A stretch of DNA of 64,000 nucleotides from Prosopocoilus inquinatus. Its lineage: Eukaryota > Arthropoda > Insecta > Coleoptera > Lucanidae. Made by a program: the position numbers and the translations under genes. Location of the stretch: the NCBI GenBank assembly GCA_036172665.1, contig CM069870.1, forward strand, positions 45,404,001 to 45,468,000, read 5' to 3'. The notes under the pieces are model-generated. The model ran no database searches and was not told the DNA's origin. It saw only the letters and a program-made list of their open reading frames with translations. Positions 23,336 through 36,600 of this stretch are shown here, piece after piece (the first letter of the stretch is position 1; each line of letters opens with the position of its first letter).

Positions 23336-26300
23336 ACTATTTCCAGCTTCTGCTGCGTCCGAGAACTTCGTATCTCACGTCAGGGTTACTGGAGTCCATC
23401 CAAACGTCAAATAACATGATAGATAAGTAAGGATCGATTAGATACATCACAGGAACAACGCTAATACGTGTTGTTTCATTTAAAACTATTTCCAGCTTCT
23501 ACTGCGTCCGAGAACTTTGTATCTCTCATCAGAGTTACTGGAGTCCGTCCAAACGTCAAATAACATGATAGATGAGTAAGGATCGATTAGATACATCACA
23601 GGAACAACGCTACTATGTGTTGTTTCGTTTCAAACTATTTCCAGCTGCTGCTGCGTCCGAAAATTTCGTATCTCACATTAGAGTTACTGGAGTCCATCGA
23701 AACGTCAAATAACATAGTAGCTAAGTAAGGATCGATTAGATACATCACAGCAACAACGCTAATACGTGTTGTTTAGTTCAAAACTATTTCCAGCTTCTGC
23801 TGCGTCCAAGAACTTTGTATCTCACATCAGAGTTACTGGAGTCCATCCAAACGTCAAATAACATGATAGATGAGTAAGGATCGATTAGATACATCACAGG
23901 AACAACGCTAACACGTGTTGTTTCCTTTAAAACTATTTCCAGCTTCTACTGCGTCCGAGAACATCGTATCTCACGTCAGGGTTACTGGAGTCCATCGAAA
24001 CGCCAAATAACATGATATATGAGTAAGGATCGATTAGATACAGCACAGGAACAACGCTAATACGTGTTGTTTCATTTAAAACTATTTCCAGCTTCAGCTG
24101 CGTCCGAGAACTTCGTATCACACATCAAAGTTACTGGAGTCCATCGAAACGCCAAATAACATGATAGATGAGTAAGGATCGATTAGATACATCACAGGAA
24201 CAACGCTAATACGTGTTGTTTCATTTAAAACTATTTCCAGCTTCAGCTGCGTCCGAGAACTTCGTATCTCACATCAAAGTTACTGGAGTCCATCGAAACG
24301 CCAAATAACATGATAGATGAGTAAGGATCGATTAGATACATCACAGGAACAACGCTAATGTGTGTTGTTTCGTTTAAAACTATTTCCAGCTTCTGCTGCG
24401 TCCGAAAACGTCGTATCTCACATCAGAGCTACTGGAGTCCATCGTAACGCCAAATAACATGATATATGAGTAAGGATCGAATAGATACAGCACAGGAACA
24501 ACGCTAATACGTGTTGTTTCGTTCAAAACTATTTCCAGCTTCTACTGCGTCCGAGAACTTTGTATCTCTCATCAGAGTTACTGGAGTCCGTCCAAACGTC
24601 AAATAACATGATAGATGAGTAAGGATCGATTAGATACATCACAGGAACAACGCTAATGGGTGTTGTTTCGTTTAAAACTATTTCCAGCTTCTGCTGCGTC
24701 CGAGAACTTCGTATCTCACGTCAGGGTTACTGGAGTCCATCCAAACGTCAAATAACATGATAGATAAGTAAGGATCGATTAGATACAGCACAGGAACAAC
24801 GCTAATACGTGTTGTTTCGTTTAAAACTATTTCCAGCTCCTGCTGCGTCCCAAAACTTTTTATCTCACATCAGACTTACTGGAGTCCATCCAAACGTCAA
24901 ATAACATGTTAGATAATTAAGGATCGTTTAGATACATCACAGGAGCAACGCTAATAGGTATTGTTTCGTTCAAAACTATTTCCAGCTTCTGCTGCGTCCA
25001 AAAACTTTGTATCTCACATCAGAGTTACTGGAGTCCATCCAAACTTCAAATAACATGATAGATGAGTAAGGATCGATTAGATACATCACAGGAACAACGC
25101 TAATACGTGTTGTTTCGTTTAAAATATTTCCAGCTTCTGCTGCGTCCGAGAACTTCGTATCTCACGTCAGGGTTACTGGAGTCCATCCAAACGTCAAATA
25201 ACATGATAGATAAGTAAGGATCGATTAGATACATCACAGGAACAACGCTAATACGTGTTGTTTCATTTAAAACTATTTCCAGCTTCTACTGCGTCCGAGA
25301 ACTTTGTATCTCTCATCAGAGTTACTGGAGTCCGTCCAAACGTCAAATAACATGATAGATGAGTAAGGATCGATTAGATACATCACAGGAACAACGCTAA
25401 TATGTGTTGTTTCGTTTCAAACTATTTCCAGCTGCTGCTGCGTCCGAAAATTTCGTATCTCACATTAGAGTTACTGGAGTCCATCGAAACGTCAAATAAC
25501 ATAGTAGCTAAGTAAGGATCGATTAGATACATCACAGCAACAACGCTAATACGTGTTGTTTAGTTCAAAACTATTTCCAGCTTCTGCTGCGTCCAAGAAC
25601 TTTGTATCTCACATCAGAGTTACTGGAGTCCATCCAAACGTCAAATAACATGATAGATGAGTAAGGATCGATTAGATACATCACAGGAACAACGCTAACA
25701 CGTGTTGTTTCCTTTAAAACTATTTCCAGCTTCTACTGCGTCCGAGAACATCGTATCTCACGTCAGGGTTACTGGAGTCCATCGAAACGCCAAATAACAT
25801 GATATATGAGTAAGGATCGATTAGATACAGCACAGGAACAACGCTAATACGTGTTGTTTCATTTAAAACTATTTCCAGCTTCAGCTGCGTCCGAGAACTT
25901 CGTATCACACATCAAAGTTACTGGAGTCCATCGAAACGCCAAATAACATGATAGATGAGTAAGGATCGATTAGATACATCACAGGAACAACGCTAATACG
26001 TGTTGTTTCATTTAAAACTATTTCCAGCTTCAGCTGCGTCCGAGAACTTCGTATCTCACATCAAAGTTACTGGAGTCCATCGAAACGCCAAATAACATGA
26101 TAGATGAGTAAGGATCGATTAGATACATCACAGGAACAACGCTAATGTGTGTTGTTTCGTTTAAAACTATTTCCAGCTTCTGCTGCGTCCGAAAACGTCG
26201 TATCTCACATCAGAGCTACTGGAGTCCATCGTAACGCCAAATAACATGATATATGAGTAAGGATCGAATAGATACAGCACAGGAACAACGCTAATACGTG

Positions 26301-26952
26301 TTGTTTCGTTCAAAACTATTTCCAGCTTCTACTGCGTCCGAGAACTTTGTATCTCTCATCAGAGTTACTGGAGTCCGTCCAAACGTCAAATAACATGATA
26401 GATGAGTAAGGATCGATTAGATACATCACAGGAACAACGCTAATGGGTGTTGTTTCGTTTAAAACTATTTCCAGCTTCTGCTGCGTCCGAGAACTTCGTA
26501 TCTCACGTCAGGGTTACTGGAGTCCATCCAAACGTCAAATAACATGATAGATAAGTAAGGATCGATTAGATACAGCACAGGAACAACGCTAATACGTGTT
26601 GTTTCGTTTAAAACTATTTCCAGCTCCTGCTGCGTCCCAAAACTTTTTATCTCACATCAGACTTACTGGAGTCCATCCAAACGTCAAATAACATGTTAGA
26701 TAATTAAGGATCGTTTAGATACATCACAGGAGCAACGCTAATAGGTATTGTTTCGTTCAAAACTATTTCCAGCTTCTGCTGCGTCCAAAAACTTTGTATC
26801 TCACATCAGAGTTACTGGAGTCCATCCAAACTTCAAATAACATGATAGATGAGTAAGGATCGATTAGATACATCACAGGAACAACGCTAATACGTGTTGT
26901 TTCGTTTAAAATATTTCCAGCTTCTGCTGCGTCCGAGAACTTCGTATCTCAC
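23336..26952 (-). repeat. 1787-bp (12-monomer) tandem duplication, 2 copies
   Basis: Copy 1 runs from about 23336 to 25124 and copy 2 from about 25125 to 26952. The unit is 12 monomers less one base, because one monomer carries the 1-bp deletion AAAATATTTC (25121 and 26908). Shared tags include GCTAACACG, TTGTTTCCTTT, GTATCACAC and GCTAATAGGTATTG. A rare difference is GCTACTATG near 23610 against GCTAATATG in copy 2. Confidence 0.88.
23436..23584 (-). repeat. Monomer type H example
   Basis: Type H is a right-arm subtype. On the + strand it reads CTTCTACTGCGTCCGAG, then AACTTTGTATCTCTCATC and GGAGTCCGTCC. It combines type G-like GATGAGAGATAC with type D-like TTCTCGG, so it could be a conversion product of the two. 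Confidence 0.82.
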
Positions 26953-28677
26953 ATCAAAGTTACTGGAGTCCATCCAAACGTCAAATACCATGATAGATGA
27001 GTAAGGATCGATTAGATACATCACAGGAACAACGCCAATGCGTGTTGTTTCGTTTAAAACTATTTCCAGATTCTGCTGCGTCCGAGAACTTCGTATCTCA
27101 CGTCAGGGTTACTGGAGCCCATCCAAACGTCAAATAACATGATAGATAAGTAAGGATCGATTAGATACATCACAGGAACAACGCTAATGCGTGTTGTTTC
27201 GTTTAAAACTATTTTCAGCTTCTGCTGCGTCCGAGAACTTCGTATCTCACGTCAGGGTTACTGGAGTCCATCCAAGCGTCAAATAACATGATAGATAAGT
27301 AAGGATCGATTAGATACATCACAGGAACAACGCTAATGCGTGTTGTTTCGTTTAAAACTATTTCCAGCTTCTGCTGCGTCCGAAAATTTCGTATCTCACA
27401 TTAGAGTTACTGGAGTCCATCCAAACGTCAAATAACATGATAGATAAGTAAATATCGATTAGATACATCACAGGAACAACGCTAATGCGTGTTGTTTCGT
27501 TTAAAACTATTTCCAGCTTCTGCTGCGTCCGAAAATTTCGTATCTCACATTAGAGTTACTGGAGTCCATCGAAACGTCAAATAACATGATAGATGAGTAA
27601 ACATCGATTAGATACATCACAGGAACAACGCTAATACGTGTTGTTTCGTTCAAAACTATTTCCAGCTTCTGCTGCGTCCGAAATCTTTGTGTCTCTCATC
27701 AGAGTTACTGAAGTCCATCCAAACGTCAAATAACATGATAGATGAGTAAGGATCGATTAGATACATCACAGGAACAACGCTAATACGTGTTGTTTCGTTC
27801 AAAACTATTTCCAGCTTCTGCTGCGTCCGAAATCTTTGTGTCTCTCATCAGAGTTACTGAAGTCCATCCAAACGTCAAATAACATGATAGATGAGTAAGG
27901 ATCGATTAGATACATCACAGGAACAACGCTAATGCGTGTTGTTTAGTTTAAAACTATTTCCAGCTTCTGCTGCCTCAGAAAACGTCGTATCTCACATCAG
28001 AGCTACTGGAGTCCATCGAAACGCCAAATAACATGATAGATGAGTAAGGATCGATTAGATACATCACAGGAACAACGCTAATACGTGTTGTTTCATTTAA
28101 AACTATTTCCAGCTTCTACTGCGTCCGAGTACTTTGTATCTCTCATCAGAGTTACTGGAGTCCATCCAAACGTCAAATAACATGATAGATGAGTAAGGAT
28201 CGATTAGATACATCACAGGAACAACGCTAATACGTGTTGTTTTGTTTAAAACTATTTCCAGCTTCTGCTGCGTCCAAAAACTTTGTATCTCACATCAGAG
28301 TTACTGGAGTCCATCCAAACGTCAAATAACATGATAGATGAGTAAGGATCGATTAGATACATCACAGGAACAACGCTAATACGTGTTGTCTCGTTCAAAA
28401 CTATTTCCAGCTTCTGCTGCGTCCGAAATCTTTGTGTCTCTCATCAGAGTCACTGGAGTCCATCCAAACGTCAAATAACATGATAGATGAGTAAGGATCG
28501 ATTCGATACATCACAGGAACAACGCTAATACGTGTTGTTTCGTTTAAAACTATTTCCAGCTTCTGCTGCGTCCGAAAACGTCGTATCTCACATCAGAGCT
28601 ACTGGAGTCCATCGAAACGCCAAATAACATGATATATGAGTAAGGATCGATTAGATACAGCACAGGAACAACGCTAA

Positions 28678-31210
28678 TACCTGTTGTATCGTTTAAAACT
28701 ATTTCCAGCTCCTGCTGCGTCCAAAAACTTTGTATCTCACATCAGACTTGCTGGAGTCCATCCAAACGTCAAATAACATGTTAGATAAGTAAGGATCGTT
28801 TAGATACATCACAGGAACAACGCTAATACGTGTTGTTTCATTTAAAACTATTTCCAGCTTCAGCTGCGTCCGAGAACTTCGTATCTCACATCAAAGTTAC
28901 TGGAGTCCATCGAAACGCCAAATAACATGATAGATGAGTAAGGATCGATTAGATACATCACAGGAACAACGCTAATGCGTGTTGTTTCGTTTAAAACTAT
29001 TTCCAGGTTCTGCTGCGTCCGAGAACTTCGTATCTCACGTCAGGGTTACTGGAGTCCATCCAAACGTCAAATAACATGATAGATAAGTAAGGATCGATTA
29101 GATATATCACAGGAACAGCGCTAATGCGTGTTGTTTCGTTTAAAACTATTTCCAGCTTCTGCTGCGTCCGAAAACGTCGTATCTCACATCAGAGCTACTG
29201 GAGTCCATCGAAACGCCAAATAACATGATATATGAGTAAGGATCGATTAGATACAGCACAGGAACAACGCTAATACCTGTTGTATCGTTTAAAACTATTT
29301 CCAGCTCCTGCTGCGTCCAAAAACTTTGTATCTCACATCAGACTTGCTGGAGTCCATCCAAAAGTCAAATAACATGTTAGATAAGTAAGGATCGTTTAGA
29401 TACATCACAGGAACAACGCTAATACGTGTTGTTTCGTTTAAAACTATTTCCAGCTTCTGCTGCGTCCAAAAACTTTGTATCTCACATCAGAGTTACTGGA
29501 GTCCATCCAAACGTCAAATAACATGATAGATGAGTAAGGATCGATTAGATACATCACAGGAACAACGCTAATACGTGTTGTTTCGTTCAAAACTATTTCC
29601 AGCTTCTGCTGCGTCCGAAATCTTTGTGTCTCTCATCAGAGTTACTGGAGTCCATCCAAACGTCAAATAACATGATAGATGAGTAAAGATCGATTAGATA
29701 CATCACAGGAACAACGCTAATACGTGTTGTTTCGTTTAAAACTATTTCCAGCTTCTGCTGCGTCCGAAAACGTCGTATCTCACATCAGAGCTACTGGAGT
29801 CCATCGAAACGCCAAATAACATGATATATGAGTAAGGATCGATTAGATACAGCACAGGAACAACGCTAATACCTGTTGTATCGTTTAAAACTATTTCCAG
29901 CTCCTGCTGCGTCCAAAAACATTGTATCTCACATCAGACTTGCTGGAGTCCATCCAAACGTCAAATAACATGTTAGATAAGTAAGGATCGTTTAGATACA
30001 TCACAGGAACAACGCTAATACGTGTTGTTTCATTTAAAACTATTTCCAGCTTCAGCTGCGTCCGAGAACTTCGTATCTCACATCAAAGTTACTGGAGTCC
30101 ATCGAAACGCCAAATAACATGATAGATGAGTAAGGATCGATTAGATACATCACAGGAACAACGCTAATGCGTGTTGTTTCGTTTAAAACTATTTCCAGGT
30201 TCTGCTGCGTCCGAGAACTTCGTATCTCACGTCAGGGTTACTGGAGTCCATCCAAACGTCAAATAACATGATAGATGAGTAAGGATCGATTAGATACATC
30301 ACAGGAACAACGCTAATACGTGTTGTTTCGTTTAAAACTATTTCCAGCTTCTGCTGCGTCCGAAAACGTCGTATCTCACATCAGAGCTACTGGAGTCCAT
30401 CGAAACGCCAAATAACATGATATATGAGTAAGGATCGATTAGATACAGCACAGGAACAACGCTAATACCTGTTGTATCGTTTAAAACTATTTCCAGCTCC
30501 TGCTGCGTCCAAAAACTTTGTATCTCACATCAGACTTGCTGGAGTCCATCCAAACGTCAAATAACATGTTAGATAAGTAAGGATCGTTTAGATACATCAC
30601 AGGAACAACGCTAATACGTGTTGTTTCATTTAAAACTATTTCCAGCTTCTACTGCGTCCGAGAACTTTGTATCTCTCATCAGAGTTACTGGAGTCCGTCC
30701 AAACGTCAAATAACATGATAGATGAGTAAGGATCGATTAGATACATCACAGGAACAACGCTAATATGTGTTGTTTCGTTTCAAATTATTTCCAGCTGCTG
30801 CTGCGTCCGAAAATTTCGTATCTCACATTAGAGTTACTGGAGTCCACCGAAACGTCAAATAACATAGTACCTAAGTAAGGATCGATTAGATACATCACAG
30901 GAACAACGCTAATACGTGTTGTTTAGTTCAAAACTATTTCCAGCTTCTGCTGCGTCCAAAAACTTTGTATCTCACATCAGAGTTACTGGAGTCCATCCAA
31001 ACGTCAAATAACATGATAGATGAGTAAGGATCTTTTAGATACATCACAGGAACAACGCTAATACGTGTTGTTTCGTTTAAAACTATTTCCAGCTTCTGCT
31101 GCGTCCGAGAGCTTCGTATCTCACATCAAAGTTACTGGAGTGCATCGAAACGCCAAATAACATGATAGATGAGTAAGGATCGATTAGATACATCACAGGA
31201 ACAACGCTAA
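28678..31210 (-). repeat. Four-monomer (596-bp) higher-order repeat
   Basis: The tag TACCTGTTGTATCG recurs at 28678, 29274, 29870 and 30466, exactly 596 bp apart. In + strand order the units run F-E-D-B, then F-A-G-B, then F-E-D-B, then F-H-C-A. The outer F and B are kept while the two middle monomers alternate. The same tag recurs at spacings of 745 or 596 bp at 57278, 58023, 58619 and 59215, and at 745 bp at 62641 and 63386, and at 745 bp near 21531 and 22276. Confidence 0.85.
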
Positions 31211-31639
31211 TACGTGTTGTTTCGTTTAAAACTATTTCCAGCTTATGCTGCGTCCGAAAACGTCGTATCTCACATCAAAGTTACTGGAGTGCATCGAAAC
31301 GCCAAATAACATGATAGATGAGTAAGGATCGATTAGATACAGCACAGGAACAACGCTAATACGTGTTGTTTCGTTTAAAACTATTTCCAGCTTCTGCTGC
31401 GTCCAAAAACATTGTATCTCACATCAGACTTACTGGAGCCCATCCAAACGTCAAATAACATGTTAGATAAGTAAGGATCGTTTAGATACATCACAGGACC
31501 AACGCTAATACGTGTTGTTTCGTTCAAAACTATTTCCAGCTTCTACTGCGTCCGAGAACTTTGTATCTCTCATCAGAGTTACTGGAGTCCGTCCAAACGT
31601 CAAATAACATGATAGATGAGTAAGGATCGATTAGATACA

Positions 31640-32687
31640 TCACAGGAACAACGCTAATATGTGTTGTTTCGTTTAAAACTATTTCCAGCTGCTGCTGCGT
31701 CCGAAAACGTCGTATATCACATCAGAGCTACTGGAGTCCATCGAAATGTCAAATAACATGATAGATAAGTTAGGATCGATTAGATACTACACAGGAACAA
31801 CGCTAATGCGTGTTGTTTCGTTTAAAACTATTTCTAGCTTCAGCTGCGTCCGAGAACTTCGTATCTCACATCAAAGTTACTGGAGTCCATCGAAACGCCA
31901 AATAACATGATAGATGAGTAAGGATCGATTAGATACATCACAGGAACAACGCTAATGCGTGTTGTTTCGTTTAAAACTATATCCAGCTTCTGCTGCGTCC
32001 GAGAACTTCGTATCTCACGTCAGGGTTACTGGAGTCCATCCAAACGTCAAATAACATGATAGATGAGTAAGGATCGATTAGATACATCACAGGAACAACG
32101 CCAATGCGTGTTGTTTCGTTTAAAACTATTTCCAGATTCTGCTGCGTCCGAGAACTTCGTATCTCACGTCAGGGTTACTGGAGCCCATCCAAACGTCAAA
32201 TAACATGATAGATAAGTAAGGATCGATTAGATACATCACAGGAACAACGCTAATGCGTGTTGTTTCGTTTAAAACTATTTTCAGCTTCTGCTGCGTCCGA
32301 AAATTTCGTATCTCACATTAGAGTTACTGGAGTCCATCGAAACGTCAAATAACATGATAGATGAGTAAGGATCGATTAGATACATCACAGGAACAACGCT
32401 AATGCGTGTTGTTTCGTTTAAAACTATTTCCAGCTTCTGCTGCGTCCGAGAACTTCGTATCTCACGTCAGGGTTACTGGAGTCCATCCAAACGTCAAATA
32501 ACATGATAGATAAGTAAGGATCGATTAGATACATCACAGGAACAACGCTAATGCGTGTTGTTTCATTTAAAACTATTTCCAGCTTCTGCTGCGTCCGAAA
32601 ATTTCGTATCTCACATTAGAGTTACTGGAGTCCATCGAAACGTCAAATAACATGATAGATGAGTAAGGATCGATTAGATACATCACA
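31640..32687 (-). repeat. Dispersed 1-kb block, copy at 31.6 kb
   Basis: Matches 39232-40279 at an offset of 7592 bp and most of 52650-53550, sharing the tags AAGTTAGGATCG, GATACTACACAGG, AACTATATCC and CCAGATTCTGC. A related stretch lies at about 22430-23330 with the tag ATCACTGGAAC, which it shares with the copy near 52944. It sits between the 4-monomer repeat and the 742-bp tandem. Confidence 0.8.
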
Positions 32688-33667
32688 GGAACAGCGCTAA
32701 TACGTGTTGTTTCGTTCAAAACTATTTCCAGCTTCTGCTGCGTCCGAAATCTTTGTGTCTCTCATCAGAGTTACTGAAGTCCATCCAAACGTCAAATAAC
32801 ATGATATATGAGTAAGGATCGATTAGATACATCACAGGAATAATAATGCGTGTTGTTTCGTTTAAAACTATTTCCAGCTTCTGCTGCGTCCGAGAACTTC
32901 GTATCTCACGTCAGGGTTACTGGAGCCCATCCAAACGTCAAATAACATGATAGATAAGTAAGGATCGATTAGATACATCACAGGAACAACGCTAATGCGT
33001 GTTGTTTCGTTTAAAACTATTTTCAGCTTCTGCTGCGTCCGAAAATTTCGTATCTCACATTAGAGTTACTGGAGTCCATCGAAACGTCAAATAACATGAT
33101 AGATGAGTAAGGATCGATTAGATACATCACAGGAACAACGCTAATGCGTGTTGTTTCGTTTAAAACTATTTCCAGCTTCTGCTGCGTCCGAGAACTTCGT
33201 ATCTCACGTCAGGGTTACTGGAGTCCATCCAAACGTCAAATAACATGATAGATAAGTAAGGATCGATTAGATACATCACAGGAACAACGCTAATGCGTGT
33301 TGTTTCATTTAAAACTATTTCCAGCTTCTGCTGCGTCCGAAAATTTCGTATCTCACATTAGAGTTACTGGAGTCCATCGAAACGTCAAATAACATGATAG
33401 ATGAGTAAGGATCGATTAGATACATCACAGGAACAGCGCTAATACGTGTTGTTTCGTTCAAAACTATTTCCAGCTTCTGCTGCGTCCGAAATCTTTGTGT
33501 CTCTCATCAGAGTTACTGAAGTCCATCCAAACGTCAAATAACATGATATATGAGTAAGGATCGATTAGATACATCACAGGAATAATAATGCGTGTTGTTT
33601 CGTTTAAAACTATTTCCAGCTTCTGCTGCGTCCGAGAACTTCGTATCTCACGTCAGGGTTACTGGAG
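32137..33667 (-). repeat. 742-bp (5-monomer) tandem duplication, 2 copies
   Basis: Copy 1 is 32137-32878 and copy 2 starts at 32879. The unit is five monomers less three bases owing to the deletion form GGAATAATAATG (32837 and 33579). Shared tags are GGAGCCCATCC, ACAGCGCTAATACG and ACTGAAGTCC. No difference was seen. Confidence 0.85.
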
Positions 33668-36600
33668 TCCATCCAAACGTCAAATAACATGATAGATAAG
33701 TAAGGATCGATTAGATACATCACAGGAACAACGCTAATGCGTGTTGTTTCGTTTAAAACTATTTCCAGCTTCTGCTGCGTCCGAAAATTTCGTTTCTCAC
33801 ATTAGAGTTACTGGAGTCCATCGAAACGTCAAATAACATGATAGATGAGTAAGGATCGATTAGATACATCACAGGAACAACGCTAATGCGTGTTGTTTCG
33901 TTTAAAACTATTTCCAGCTTCTGCTGCCTCAGAAAACGTCGTATCTCACATCAGAGCTACTGGAGTCCATCGAAACGCCAAATAACATGATAGATGAGTA
34001 AGGATCGATTAGATACATCACAGGAACAACGCTAATACGTGTTGTTTCATTTAAAACTATTTCCAGCTTCTACTGCGTCCGAGAACTTTGTATCTCTCAT
34101 CAGAGTTACTGGAGTCGGTCCAAACGTCAAATAACATGATAGATGAGTAACGATCGATTAGATACATCACAGGAACAACGCTAATACGTGTTGTTTCGTT
34201 CAAAACTATTTCCAGCTTCTGCTGCGTCCGAAATCTTTGTGTCTCTCATCAGAGTTACTGGAGTCCATCCAAACGTCAAATAACATGAGAGATGAGTAAG
34301 GATCGATTAGATACATCACAGGAACAACGCTAATACGTGTTGTTTCGTTTAAAACTATTTCCAGCTTCTGCTGCGTCCGAAAACGTCGTATCTCACATCA
34401 GAGCTACTGGAGTCCATCGAAACGCCAAATAACATGATATATGAGTAAGGATCGATTAGATACAGCACAGGAACAACGCTAATACGTGTTGTTTCGTTTA
34501 AAACTATTTCCAGCTCCTGCTGCGTCCAAAAACTTTGTATCTCACATCATACTTACTGGAATCCATCCAAACGTCAAATAACATGTTAGATAAGTAAGGA
34601 TCGTTTAGATACATCACAGGAACAACGCTAATACGTGTTGTTTCATTTAAAACTATTTCCAGCTTCAGCTGCGTCCGAGAAATTCGTATCTCACATCAAA
34701 GTTACTGGAGTCCATCGAAACGCCAAATAACATGATAGATGAGTAAGGATCGATTAGATACATCACAGGAACAACGCTAATGCGTGTTGTTTCGTTTAAA
34801 ACTATTTCCAGGTTCTGCTGCGTCCGAGAACTTCGTATCTCACGTCAGGGTTACTTTAGTCCATCCAAACGTCAAATTACATGATAGATGAGTAAGGATC
34901 GATTAGATACATCACAGGAACAACGCCAATGCGTGTTGTTTCGTTTAAAACTATTTCCAGCTTCTGCTGCGTCCGAAAATTTCGTTTCTCACATTAAAGT
35001 TACTGGAGTCCATCGAAACGTCAAATAACATGATAGATGAGTAAGGATCGATTAGATACATCACAGGAACAACGCTAATGCGTGTTGTTTCGTTTAAAAC
35101 TATTTCCAGCTTCTGCTGCCTCAGAAAACGTTGTATCTCACATCAGAGCTACTGGAGTCCATCGAAACGCCAAATAACATGATAGATGAGTAAGGATCGA
35201 TTAGATACATCACAGGAACAACGCTAATACGTGTTGTTTCATTTAAAACTATTTCCAGCTTCTACTGCGTCCGAGAACTTTGTATCTCTCATCAGAGTTA
35301 CTGGAGTCCGTCCAAACGTCAAATAACATGATAGATGAGTAAGGATCGATTAGATACATCACAGGAACAACGCTAATATGTGTTGTTTCGTTTCAAACTA
35401 TTTCCAGCTGCTGCTGCGTCCGAAAATTTCGTATCTCACATTAGAGTTACTGGAGTCCATCGAAACGTCAAATAACATAGTAGCTAAGTAAGGATCGATT
35501 AGATACATCACAGCAACAACGCTAATACGTGTTGTTTAGTTCAAAACTATTTCCAGCTTCTGCTGCGTCCAAAAACTTTGTATCTCACATCAGAGTTACT
35601 GGAGTCCATCCAAACGTCAAATAACATGATAGATGAGTAAAGATCGATTAGATACATCACAGGAACAACGCTAATACGTGTTGTTTACTTTAAAACTATT
35701 TCCAGCTTCTACTGCGTCCGAGAACTTCGTATCTCACGTCAGGGTTACTGGAGTCCATCGAAACGCCAAATAACATGATATATGAGTAAGGATCGATTAG
35801 ATACAGCACTGGAACAACGCTAATACGTGTTGTTTCATTTAAAACTATTTCCAGCTTCAGCTGCGTCCGAGAACTTCGTATCTCACATCAAAGTTACTGG
35901 AGTCCATCGAAACGCCAAATAACATGATAGATGAGTAAGGATCGATTAGATACATCACAGGAACAACGCTAATACGTGTTGTTTCATTTAAAACTATTTC
36001 CAGCTTCAGCTGCGTCCGAGAACTTCGTATCTCACATCAAAGTTACTGGAGTCCATCGAAACGCCAAATAACATGATAGATGAGTAAGGATCGATTAGAT
36101 ACATCACAGGAACAACGCTAATGTGTGTTGTTTCGTTTAAAACTATTTCCAGCTTCTGCTGCGTCCGAAAACGTCGTATCTCACATCAGAGCTACTGGAG
36201 TCCATCGTAACGCCAAATAACATGATATATGAGTAAGGATCGAATAGATACAGCACAGGAACAACGCTAATACGTGTTGTTTCGTTCAAAACTATTTCCA
36301 GCTTCTACTGCGTCCGAGAACTTTGTATCTCTCATCAGAGTTACTGGAGTCCGTCCAAACGTCAAATAACATGATAGATGAGTAAGGATCGATTAGATAC
36401 ATCACAGGAACAACGCTAATATGTGCTGTTTCGTTTCAAACTATTTCCAGCTGCTGCTGCGTCCGAAAATTTCGTATCTCACATCAGAGTTACTGGAGTC
36501 CATCCAAACGTCAAATAACATGATAGATGAGTAAGGATCGATTAGATACATCACAGGAACAACGCCAATGCGTGTTGTTTCGTTTAAAACTATTTCCAGC

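Noticed and set aside
25720..25908. Identical 62-codon - strand frames at 23933, 25720 and 54320 as a conserved peptide
   Set aside because: The identity comes from recent duplication of the DNA blocks that hold them, not from protein conservation.
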